Shown: positions 1 to 8,259 of the stretch, one piece after another | Layout of the letters: the number at the start of each line of letters is the position of its first letter | Position numbering within the stretch: position 1 is the stretch's first letter | Source of the DNA: Gemmatimonadales bacterium | Lineage (GTDB): Bacteria > Gemmatimonadota > Gemmatimonadetes > Gemmatimonadales > GWC2-71-9 | DNA length: 8,259 nt | Assembly (NCBI GenBank): GCA_025929805.1 | Contig: JAICPP010000149.1 | Coordinates: forward strand, 1 to 8,259 | Direction of reading: 5' to 3' | The notes under the pieces: generated by a model | What the model saw: the letters and a program-made list of their open reading frames with translations, nothing else | Databases searched by the model: none | What the model was told of the DNA's origin: nothing | Made by a program: the position numbers and the translations under genes

Positions 1-74
1 CGGAAACGCTCACCGGTCTACGTGAGATCGAGGCGCTCGCCATTCGAATGCGGACCATGTTACGGGAGATTTGA
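1..74 (+). CDS. C-terminal fragment of an unknown protein
   Basis: The third forward frame is open from the window edge to a TGA at 72-74 and reads ETLTGLREIEALAIRMRTML, then REI. The peptide looks like a charged amphipathic helix, as at the end of many globular proteins, and third codon positions are mostly G or C (15 of 23 by hand count). The other forward frames stop early or read into the repeat that follows. The fragment ends just before that repeat and converges on the HD-GYP gene. No function can be read from 23 residues, and chance openness over such a short stretch is a real alternative. Confidence 0.4.
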   Translation, partial: ETLTGLREIEALAIRMRTMLREI

Positions 75-91
75 GGACCGGTCCCCGGTCC
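75..91. terminator. possible bidirectional hairpin between convergent genes
   Basis: GGACCGG (75-81), a TCC loop (82-84) and CCGGTCC (85-91) form a perfect 7-bp GC-rich stem, just after the stop at 74 and 22 bases beyond the HD-GYP stop codon at 113. The position suits a shared terminator for two convergent transcripts. No run of T follows on either strand, so intrinsic termination is uncertain; the hairpin may simply reflect the repeat sequence. Confidence 0.25.
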
Positions 92-111
92 CTGGTTCCC
101 CGTCCCTGGCC
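75..111. repeat. GGTCCCY heptad low-complexity repeat
   Basis: Between the two convergent gene ends lie four degenerate copies of a 7-8 base unit: GGTCCCC (80-86), GGTCCCT (87-93), GGTTCCCC (94-101) and GTCCCTGG (102-109). The block fills nearly the whole gap and does not appear to be coding. Its tidy unit length suggests slippage or a dispersed intergenic repeat family. A related GACGGGAAG-type low-complexity tract occurs after acnA in this same window. Confidence 0.6.
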
Positions 112-112
112 T

Positions 113-1171
113 TTACGCCGACACCGGTAACTCACCTGGATCGGGGAACGCCGCGACAAACGCCTCCACTGCATTGGGATCCAGCTGAGTGCCGGCCACC
201 CGTCGGAGCTCGCCCAGAGCATCGGCGGGAGGCCGGGCATCTCGATATGGCCTCCGAGTGGTCATAGCGTCAAAGGAGTCGGCCACGGCCACGATGCGAG
301 CTTCGATCGGGATCTTTTCGCCACGCAACCCATCGGGGAACCCCCGCCCATCCAGCCGTTCGTGATGGGAACGCACGATTCGGAGCACGTCCGGCGATTC
401 ATGAGCCAATGGCGACAGCATCCGCTCACCGAGGGCGGGATGCTCCGTGATCTGCCTGAACTCGTCGGCGGTCAGTGAGCTGGGTTTGTGGAGCACAGCC
501 TCCCGGGTCCCGATCTTCCCAATGTCATGCAGCTCTCCTCCCAGTCGGATGCCGTCGAGCCCGGGGCCGGCAAAGCCGAGCCGGGCCGCGGTGGCCACCG
601 CATACCGGCTGACCCGTATGGAGTGACCTCGGGTATAGGCATCCTTGGCCTCCAGCGCGCGAGCCAGCATCTGAACGCCCTGAAGAAAGAGGTCCTGGAT
701 CCGTTGAGCCTGCTCCTGAACCTGACGCTCGAGGTGCTGCTGGTAGAACCGGTTCTGCAGCACCAGTGCGCGTTTCTCCAGCGCGCGCGCGACTCGTGCC
801 TGCAGCTCGCTGAGGGAGATAGGCTTCAGGAGAAAGTCCGCCGCTCCAAGGTGGAGGCAGTCTACCGCCGTCGTTGTCTCGCTTATCCCGCTGAGCATGA
901 TCACCGAACTGTCGGGAAACTTCTGCCGCACCGCTTCGAGAAACCCCATGCCATCCAGTTCGGGCATGCGCATGTCTGAGATGATCAGGGGGATCTCGCC
1001 GGTCTGGTCCAGGACCTTGAGCCCCTCTCGGCCGGTGCACGCTTCCAGACAATTGAAGCCCTGGGCTTGCAGCATGCGCGCCAGCGACCGACGAACGCTG
1101 GGCTCGTCGTCCACGATGAGACAGTTTGCGCTGCCGGCCACGACCGGCTTCGCATCCTCGGCGTGTGGCAT
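113..1171 (-). CDS. response regulator with HD-GYP domain (predicted c-di-GMP phosphodiesterase)
   Basis: A 352-residue RpfG-like two-domain protein. Residues 15-130 form a phosphoreceiver: acidic pair D21/D22, phosphoacceptor D66 (in ISDMRMP), S94 and K116 (LLKP). A helical, Gln-rich linker at about 130-165 looks like a coiled coil. Residues 165-345 form the HD-GYP domain, with likely metal ligands H183, the HDIGK motif (H215, D216, K219), H244, H269/H270 and D298. The signature loop reads DGRGFPDGL, so the usual GYP is GFP. The family cleaves cyclic di-GMP to pGpG or GMP in the cytosol, switched by phosphorylation from a partner kinase. No kinase gene is adjacent; the hybrid kinase at 4659-6995 is only a possible partner. 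The ATG at 1171 gives a natural N-terminus just before the REC domain but has no clear Shine-Dalgarno. It is divergent from acnA. Family assignment is secure; actual activity and substrate are inferred. Confidence 0.93.
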   Translation of the reverse strand: MPHAEDAKPVVAGSANCLIVDDEPSVRRSLARMLQAQGFNCLEACTGREGLKVLDQTGEIPLIISDMRMPELDGMGFLEAVRQKFPDSSVIMLSGISETTTAVDCLHLGAADFLLKPISLSELQARVARALEKRALVLQNRFYQQHLERQVQEQAQRIQDLFLQGVQMLARALEAKDAYTRGHSIRVSRYAVATAARLGFAGPGLDGIRLGGELHDIGKIGTREAVLHKPSSLTADEFRQITEHPALGERMLSPLAHESPDVLRIVRSHHERLDGRGFPDGLRGEKIPIEARIVAVADSFDAMTTRRPYRDARPPADALGELRRVAGTQLDPNAVEAFVAAFPDPGELPVSA

Positions 1172-1236
1172 GTGCGGCTAGACCGTATGGTGGGATGATG
1201 GATGCCACGAACATCCAATCGGACAAACATCGTAAA

Positions 1237-1264
1237 AGCATCGGCCCCGATTGTCCACTGTCAA
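1237..1264 (-). promoter_or_regulatory. candidate promoter of the HD-GYP regulator gene
   Basis: On the minus strand a perfect TTGACA -35 box (1264-1259) is followed after 16 bases by GATGCT (1242-1237). The latter matches TATAAT at the three most important positions (2, 3 and 6). Transcription would start near 1230, giving a leader of roughly 60 bases. The -10 is weak, so this is a prediction only. Confidence 0.33.
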
Positions 1265-1276
1265 CCGTCACGGCAG

Positions 1277-1282
1277 TATTAT
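1277..1282 (+). promoter_or_regulatory. candidate -10 box of acnA
   Basis: TATTAT matches the sigma-70 -10 consensus at five of six positions and lies 52 bases before the acnA start codon. The nearest -35-like hexamer, TTGTCC at 1251-1256, is 20 bases away, which is too far for an ideal promoter, so an activator may be needed or the call may be wrong. This element lies beside the candidate -35 of the divergent HD-GYP gene, so the two promoters would compete for polymerase. Confidence 0.3.
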
Positions 1283-1334
1283 GTCACCGACAAACGTTGG
1301 TGCTCGAATCGGCTGAACGGCTTACTTTACACCT

Positions 1335-4247
<2,913 letters not shown>

Positions 4248-4275
4248 AGGAACGGAAAAAGACGGGAACGTAGGG

Positions 4276-4406
4276 AAAGACGGGAAGGACGGGAGGGATG
4301 GGATCCTCATTCACGCTGGTCGAGTCGCTCCCCTCCGTTTTATACTTCGTAACCCCCCGTTACCTCTTTTCCCGTCCGCCCCATCCTTCCCCTCCTTCCC
4401 GTCCTT
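4276..4406. repeat. long inverted repeat of purine-rich and pyrimidine-rich arms
   Basis: The left arm at 4276-4302 and the right arm at 4380-4406 are reverse complements at 24 of 27 positions, with one further G-U pair possible in RNA and an uninterrupted 11-bp core (4279-4289 with 4393-4403). The spacer is 77 bases. Each arm is itself low-complexity: GACGGGAA at 4261 and 4279 and GACGGGAG at 4288 on the left, with CCTTCCC-type units on the right. Purine-rich sequence extends back to the acnA stop codon. The repeat occupies most of the 173-base gap between acnA and the small gene. It could end or stabilise acnA mRNA, but has no terminator T-run. Confidence 0.75.
4341..4346 (+). promoter_or_regulatory. 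candidate -10 box for the small gene
   Basis: TATACT (five of six matches to TATAAT) lies in the spacer of the inverted repeat, in the only AT-rich patch of this gap. No convincing -35 box is found 16-19 bases upstream. If used, the transcript would start near 4353, after the purine arm but before the pyrimidine arm, giving a leader of about 68 bases. Confidence 0.3.
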
Positions 4407-4415
4407 TAAAAGGAG
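4392..4415 (+). promoter_or_regulatory. ribosome binding site with an upstream complementary tract
   Basis: AAGGAG at 4410-4415, five bases before the ATG at 4421, is the strongest Shine-Dalgarno site in the window and fixes the start of the small gene. CTCCTT at 4392-4397, within a CCTCCTT that copies the anti-Shine-Dalgarno end of 16S rRNA, is its exact complement across a 12-base loop. A second partner, TCCTT at 4402-4406, also pairs with AAGGA. The site could therefore be occluded in the mRNA. The ribosome binding site is clear; the occlusion is inferred. Confidence 0.6.
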
Positions 4416-4420
4416 TACCG

Positions 4421-4651
4421 ATGCCTGGCGTACAGGCACGTCTCAAAGCCGAGCATAAGCGGAGATATCTCGATCTCGACCCTACGGTTTGGTATCAGGT
4501 CGTCCCGATTTTTCCGGGGGTGACTCAGCGGATGGTCAACATGGCGGGTGAGCGCCTTGCACGGATTGCGACGCCCCGGGGGTTTGTGACTATCAGAGCG
4601 GAGCACCTGGAGTTTCGACCTGCGGAGGCGAGCTCCAGGAGCCAGGTATAG
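4421..4651 (+). CDS. small hypothetical protein, 76 residues
   Basis: I do not recognise this gene. The start is set by an AGGAG site five bases upstream; an in-frame extension to 4298 has no ribosome site and translates the low-complexity tract. The protein is basic, with a charged N-terminus (residues 6-18), then a hydrophobic WYQVVPIFPG segment (24-33). From about residue 35 to 68 an alternating pattern with RLARI, GFVTIR and HLEFRP looks like short beta strands, possibly a small barrel. There is no signal peptide, membrane segment, cysteine or metal motif. It lies 173 bases after acnA on the same strand and ends 7 bases before the convergent kinase gene. Read-through from acnA or its own promoter is possible. 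The strong ribosome site and coding-like composition argue that it is real. Confidence 0.7.
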   Translation: MPGVQARLKAEHKRRYLDLDPTVWYQVVPIFPGVTQRMVNMAGERLARIATPRGFVTIRAEHLEFRPAEASSRSQV

Positions 4652-4658
4652 CGGCTCG

Positions 4659-6995
4659 TTAACCGGAGGGGGCGGCGGCGCGACGTTGGGAGCGCTGATC
4701 GAGCATCGTCCGCACCTTGGAGGCGAGGGCACCCGGCGTAAAAGGCTTCTGCTGAAAGGGAGCACCGGGATCGAGCAATCCCCGCTGCACCACATCGTCA
4801 CCGGTGTAACCGGACATGTAGAGAATCGGCAGATCGGGATCAAACAGGGCCAAGTGCTGGCCAAACTCACGTCCACCCATCTCGGGCATCACGACGTCAC
4901 AGACAACCAGGTCGACGGTGGCAGGATGTTGTTGGACGAAGCGGAGGGCATCGGTCCCATCCCTGGCTTCGACGACGGTGTAGCCGTGATCCCTCAGCCC
5001 CCGCATGGCCAGATTTCTCACGACCTCCTCGTCCTCGATCACCAGGACGGTTTCCGATCCTCTGGTTGCCTGCGGCTCCGGCATCGAGGATTCTGCGGTA
5101 GCGTGGGCCGACTGAGCTTCCGGCAGGTACACCTTGAACACGCTTCCCTGGCCGGCCTCACTGTAAACCCAAACAAATCCGCCGCTCTGTTTGACGATCC
5201 CGTAGACGGTGGACAGCCCCAGGCCAGTCCCCTGCCCGATCGGCTTCGTGGTGAAGAAGGGCTCGAAAATTCGGGTTTGAACGTCCGAGTCCATTCCGCA
5301 ACCGGTGTCACTCACGGCCAACATGATATACCGGCCAGGAGGGATGTTTACACCGTCGTGCCGTTCGGCATAGGCCGCATCCAGCACCGCCGGCGCCGTT
5401 TCGATGGTCACGCGACCGTGCTCATCGATGGCATCCCGAGCGTTGAGCACCAGATTGATGAGCACCTGCTCCAGCTGACCACGATCGGCCCGCATCTGGC
5501 CGGCCTGAGGCGAGAGCCTCAGCTCGAGGTGCTTGTCTTCGCCGAGCGAATGCCGCAGCATCTTCTCCATCTCGGCGACGACGGCATTGATCTGAACCGT
5601 CTGGGGTCGCAGGAACTGCTGGCGGGTAAAGGCGAGTAATTGCCGGGTCACGTCCGCAGCCCGGGTACCGGCCTTGATGACCTCCTCGACGTCGGCTCGG
5701 CGGGGGTCGTTTGGATCGAGACTGCGGAGCAGGAACTCGCTGAAGCCGATCACCCCGGTCATCATGTTATTCACTTCGTGCGCGACACCTCCCGCCAGCT
5801 TCCCGGCGGCCTGCATCCGCTCGGCCCGGCGAAGATGTTCCTCGACCCGCTTTCGTTCCGTGATGTCCCGGTAGATACCGCGAATGACCGACGGCTTCCC
5901 GTCCTTGAACGTGCAGCTCAGGTTCCCTTCGACCGTGATCGGAGATCCATTCTTTGGCAGGATGATGAGTTCGACATGGTCCAGGCGCTCTCCGGCGAGC
6001 ACCTGCTGAAAGACGGTTTCAAAGTGGCTCCGGCTATCGGGGTGCACCACATCGGACAACTGCATCCGGCAGATCTCGTCTTCCGAATATCCAGTGCCCT
6101 CCTGCCAGGCCTTGTTGACGTACAGCAGGGCGCCATCGGGCGCAGCCATGCACACGAGGTCACTGGCATTATCGAACAGATCGCGATACCGCTCCTCGCT
6201 CTCCCGCAAGGCCCGGTCGGCCCGCTTGCGTTCGCTCACGTCTCGAGCATTGAGAACGATCCCCCGTATGGTTGGGTCCGTGAGGAGATCGGTTCCCACA
6301 GCTTCGAGCCAGACCGGTGTTCCATCACCCCGGCGCAGGCTGAACTCAATGGGACCATCCCCGCTCGGCCCGCCGTTCCGACCTAGTAGAGTGATCACTG
6401 CGTCGTGGTCCTGCTGGTCCAGATAGGTCAGCAGATTGCTGCCGACCAGCTCCGCAGGGGAGTGGCCCACGATCCGGCTGGCCGAGTCACTTGCGTACAG
6501 GATGACGCCATCGGGCGCGACGATCGTAACCAGGTCGGAAGAATTCTGGACCAGTGAGCGAAACCGCCGCTCGCTGGCGGCCAGCGCCGTTTGGGCCTGA
6601 ATCTTTTCCGCACGGGCACGCTCCCGCTCCAAAGCCGCTTCGATGGCCGGCCCGATCCGAGCCAGGTTGCTCTTGAGGAGATAGTCGGTGGCCCCGGCCT
6701 TCATGCAGCCGACGGCCGTTTCCTCATTGACCGATCCGGTGACAATCAAGAACGGCGTGCTCGGTACCCGCTCCCGGGCGAGCGAGAGTGCGGTCATGCC
6801 GTCGAATCGCGGGAGGGTATAGTCGGAGAGGATCACATCGGGTCGAAAGCTCTCCAACTCATGGAGAAAGCCTTCACGGCTATCGACTCGGCGGGCAGAG
6901 AACGGAATGCTGGCGCGCTCGAGCTCATACTCCACGAGCTCGGCATCCATCGGTACGTCTTCCAGAATAAGAATTCGGAGAGGTTCCTGTCGCAT
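4659..6995 (-). CDS. cytosolic hybrid sensor histidine kinase (REC-PAS-PAS-HisKA-HATPase-REC)
   Basis: A 778-residue hybrid kinase with no membrane segment. The order is: receiver 1 (about 5-121; D13, phosphoacceptor D58 in SDYTLP, T86, K108), a short coiled coil, PAS 1 (140-252), PAS 2 (270-382), HisKA with H406 in VAHEVNNMM, and an ATPase domain. The ATPase shows N514/N518 (NLVLNARDA), DTGCGM (563-568), EPFFTTK (578-584) and GTGLGLS (589-595). Receiver 2 (649-767) has E654/D655, D700 in CDVVMPEMG, S728 and K750. All residues needed for phosphotransfer are present. The N-terminal receiver implies input from another kinase; the PAS domains suggest a small ligand, redox or protein signal, but neither shows a recognisable cofactor motif. 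No Hpt domain or partner regulator is adjacent. The ATG at 6995 is preferred (GGA six bases upstream); ATG 7001 and GTG 7034 are in-frame alternatives, the latter giving 791 residues. It is convergent with the small gene and divergent from the HAMP gene. Confidence 0.93.
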   Translation of the reverse strand: MRQEPLRILILEDVPMDAELVEYELERASIPFSARRVDSREGFLHELESFRPDVILSDYTLPRFDGMTALSLARERVPSTPFLIVTGSVNEETAVGCMKAGATDYLLKSNLARIGPAIEAALERERARAEKIQAQTALAASERRFRSLVQNSSDLVTIVAPDGVILYASDSASRIVGHSPAELVGSNLLTYLDQQDHDAVITLLGRNGGPSGDGPIEFSLRRGDGTPVWLEAVGTDLLTDPTIRGIVLNARDVSERKRADRALRESEERYRDLFDNASDLVCMAAPDGALLYVNKAWQEGTGYSEDEICRMQLSDVVHPDSRSHFETVFQQVLAGERLDHVELIILPKNGSPITVEGNLSCTFKDGKPSVIRGIYRDITERKRVEEHLRRAERMQAAGKLAGGVAHEVNNMMTGVIGFSEFLLRSLDPNDPRRADVEEVIKAGTRAADVTRQLLAFTRQQFLRPQTVQINAVVAEMEKMLRHSLGEDKHLELRLSPQAGQMRADRGQLEQVLINLVLNARDAIDEHGRVTIETAPAVLDAAYAERHDGVNIPPGRYIMLAVSDTGCGMDSDVQTRIFEPFFTTKPIGQGTGLGLSTVYGIVKQSGGFVWVYSEAGQGSVFKVYLPEAQSAHATAESSMPEPQATRGSETVLVIEDEEVVRNLAMRGLRDHGYTVVEARDGTDALRFVQQHPATVDLVVCDVVMPEMGGREFGQHLALFDPDLPILYMSGYTGDDVVQRGLLDPGAPFQQKPFTPGALASKVRTMLDQRSQRRAAAPSG

Positions 6996-7129
6996 CCACA
7001 TTCCGTTAACCACGGACAGACCACTGCCGGTCACCCGTGCACTGTTCTATCTTGAAATCGAAGTGAAGTGTCGCCTATATGGGTGGTAAGTCAAGCGGCT
7101 CGAACTCGCTACTGAGCTTTTCCAGAAGG

Positions 7130-7145
7130 TGTGACCTACCTCACA
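7130..7145. promoter_or_regulatory. CRP/FNR-family operator candidate
   Basis: TGTGACCTACCTCACA is a perfect TGTGA-N6-TCACA inverted repeat, and its central TA also satisfies the TGTGANNTANNTCACA form known for actinobacterial GlxR and Crp. It lies between two divergent genes, centred about 79 bases before the HAMP gene start and about 142 before the kinase start at 6995. It could serve either or both. The motif is directly visible; the binding protein is not encoded in the window. Confidence 0.6.
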
Positions 7146-7206
7146 GCCGGTCTGCTCGCCACCCGGGCAAGTTGATAGGTCTCCGTCCAAGAACAGCTGG
7201 TTCCCC

Positions 7207-7211
7207 GGGAG
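7207..7211 (+). promoter_or_regulatory. ribosome binding site of the HAMP gene
   Basis: GGGAG is placed five bases before the ATG at 7217 (spacer TTTTC), which selects this codon as the start over internal ATG codons. Confidence 0.65.
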
Positions 7212-7216
7212 TTTTC

Positions 7217-8259
7217 ATGCCGACTGAACAGTCGACCAGTAATGGTCGCACGACCGGTAATGGCCGTAAGTCGAAGCGTCGCCGCCCCCCTGCCCGAATG
7301 AGTCCGCCCTCCTCCGACACGCTGGACACCGATCAGTTGCTTGCGGTGCTCACCGCCGTCCGAAAAGGCGACTTCTCGGTCAAGATGCCGGTCTCACAGG
7401 TCGGAGTTGCCGGTAAGATCTGTGATGCTTTGAACGACATCATCGACCTCAACCGGGAAACGGCGCGAGAGCTCGAGCGGGTGAGCCAGTCAGTAGGTAA
7501 GGAAGGAAAGATCACCCAGCGAGCTCATTTGCACGGTGCCGCGGGAGCGTGGGCGGCGTCGATCAGCTCGGTGAACACTCTCATCGGAGATCTGGTTCAG
7601 CCCACCAGCGAAGTAGCCCGTGTGATCGGCGCCGTGGCGAAGGGAGATCTCTCCCAGTCCATGTCGCTGGACATCGAGGGGCGGCCACTCATGGGCGAGT
7701 TCCTCCGCATCTGGAAAACCGTGAACTCGATGGTGGACCAGCTGAGCTCGTTCGCTTCCGAAGTGACTCGCATGGCCCGCGAAGTCGGCACCGAAGGCAA
7801 GCTGGGCGGCCAGGCGCGGGTAAAGGGCGTGGGCGGGACCTGGAAGGACCTTACCGACAACGTCAACTCGATGGCGGGGAACCTGACTGCCCAGGTGCGG
7901 AACATCGCCCAGGTCACGACGGCGGTGGCAAATGGAGATCTCTCCAAGAAAATCACCGTGGATGTCAAGGGTGAGATCCTGGAGCTCAAGAACACGATCA
8001 ACGTCATGGTCGACCAGCTCTCGTCCTTCGCCGACGAGGTCACCCGCGTCGCCCGGGAGGTCGGCACCGAGGGCGTGCTGGGCGGTCAGGCCGAGGTCAA
8101 GGGCGTGAGCGGCACCTGGCGCGGGCTCACCGAGACCGTGAACTCGATGGCCTCGAAACTGACCGATCAGGTCCGCAACATCGCCGAGGTCACGACCGCG
8201 GGGGCCAACGGCGACCTCTCGAAGAAGATCACCGTGGACGCCAGGGGCGAGATCCTCGA
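7217..8259 (+). CDS. tandem-HAMP signalling protein, N-terminal part (probable soluble histidine kinase)
   Basis: The frame is open for 347 codons and runs off the window. Residues 1-38 are Ser/Thr/Asn- and Arg-rich and probably disordered; there is no signal peptide or membrane segment. HAMP units follow, marked by GDF (51-53), GDL (143-145), NGDL (239-242) and NGDL (331-334), the first degenerate. Between them are linkers such as VDQLSSFA (173 and 265) and REVGTEG. Spacing is 92, 97 and 92 residues; the longer step comes from a five-residue insertion near EGRPLMGEF. Such poly-HAMP chains are known from fungal Nik1/Os-1 kinases and from bacterial relatives, where they relay signals to GAF, HisKA, ATPase and receiver domains. 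The kinase part here is inferred, as it would lie beyond the edge. A methyl-accepting or other output domain is possible. It is divergent from the hybrid kinase and has a CRP-like site upstream. Confidence 0.88.
   Translation, partial: MPTEQSTSNGRTTGNGRKSKRRRPPARMSPPSSDTLDTDQLLAVLTAVRKGDFSVKMPVSQVGVAGKICDALNDIIDLNRETARELERVSQSVGKEGKITQRAHLHGAAGAWAASISSVNTLIGDLVQPTSEVARVIGAVAKGDLSQSMSLDIEGRPLMGEFLRIWKTVNSMVDQLSSFASEVTRMAREVGTEGKLGGQARVKGVGGTWKDLTDNVNSMAGNLTAQVRNIAQVTTAVANGDLSKKITVDVKGEILELKNTINVMVDQLSSFADEVTRVAREVGTEGVLGGQAEVKGVSGTWRGLTETVNSMASKLTDQVRNIAEVTTAGANGDLSKKITVDARGEIL
7733..8259 (+). repeat. 276-bp coding tandem repeats (HAMP plus linker)
   Basis: The copy at 7733-8008 is repeated in register from 8009 to the window end: both begin with GTN GAC CAG CT and encode VDQLSSFA, and the period is exactly 276 bases (92 codons). 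Protein identity between copies is high, while many synonymous sites differ. Further copies probably follow outside the window. Repeats of this kind are prone to copy-number change and to assembly collapse. Confidence 0.85.

Noticed and set aside
1210..1243. Repeated AACATC/AGCATC words before the HD-GYP gene, as possible operator direct repeats
   Set aside because: Spacings differ (16 and 11 bases) and the units are too short and degenerate to support a binding site.
525..1271. A 248-codon minus-strand frame overlapping the HD-GYP gene
   Set aside because: It is an out-of-frame reading of the regulator, rich in Arg, Gly and Ser with no domain.
4298..4420. N-terminal extension of the small gene to the in-frame ATG at 4298
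   Set aside because: It would translate the pyrimidine tract into a Pro/Ser-rich stretch, has no ribosome site, and ignores the strong site before 4421.
4632..4665. Terminator between the convergent small gene and kinase gene (GCTCC-A-GGAGC and GTTAAC palindromes)
   Set aside because: The stems are very short, lie partly inside the coding sequence and have no T-run.
4686..6386. Two long plus-strand open frames (4686-5639 and 5640-6386) antisense to the hybrid kinase
   Set aside because: Both are shadows of the kinase; their translations show no family motif, and the kinase has every expected catalytic motif.
7002..7034. GTG start at 7034 for the kinase
   Set aside because: It adds 13 residues before the receiver without a usable ribosome site; kept as an alternative but not chosen.
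7066..7094. Minus-strand TTGACT (7094-7089) as a -35 box of the kinase gene
   Set aside because: No acceptable -10 hexamer occurs 16-18 bases downstream; the nearby TATAGG is only 9 bases away.

Overview
The window is about 8.3 kb of GC-rich bacterial DNA with tightly packed genes. It holds four long genes, one small gene and the tail of a sixth. I think a soil or sediment bacterium of the Gemmatimonadota or a similar phylum is most likely. That rests on GC richness, soluble poly-HAMP and hybrid kinases, an AcnA-type aconitase and low-complexity GGTCCCY or GACGGGAAG repeats between genes. No rRNA or marker gene confirms it, so the assignment is tentative.

Layout from left to right. Bases 1-74 are probably the 3' end of an unknown + strand gene. 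A 37-bp GGTCCCY heptad repeat with a small hairpin separates it from a convergent response regulator with an HD-GYP output domain (113-1171, - strand), a predicted cyclic-di-GMP phosphodiesterase. A 163-bp divergent promoter region follows. Next is a full-length aconitase, acnA (1335-4247, + strand), with all three Fe-S cysteines, a low-complexity insert and an unusual C-terminal tail ending in an ESFPASDPP motif. The 173 bp after acnA carry a striking pair of opposed tracts, purine-rich then pyrimidine-rich, forming a 27-bp imperfect inverted repeat. Directly behind it is a 76-codon orphan gene (4421-4651, + strand) with a strong Shine-Dalgarno site.

The orphan gene converges, 7 bp apart, on a large cytosolic hybrid histidine kinase (4659-6995, - strand; REC-PAS-PAS-HisKA-HATPase-REC). 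A divergent region with a perfect CRP/GlxR-type palindrome (TGTGA-N6-TCACA) leads to the start of a tandem-HAMP signalling protein (7217 to beyond 8259, + strand), which is cut by the window end.

Three multi-domain signalling proteins, all without visible membrane segments, therefore surround one TCA-cycle enzyme. Divergent and convergent orientations argue against a single operon. No mobile element, CRISPR array, tRNA or rRNA gene was seen. The best leads are the CRP-like operator, the aconitase tail, the purine/pyrimidine leader that could control the orphan gene, and a stepwise rise in third-position GC along the HAMP repeats.
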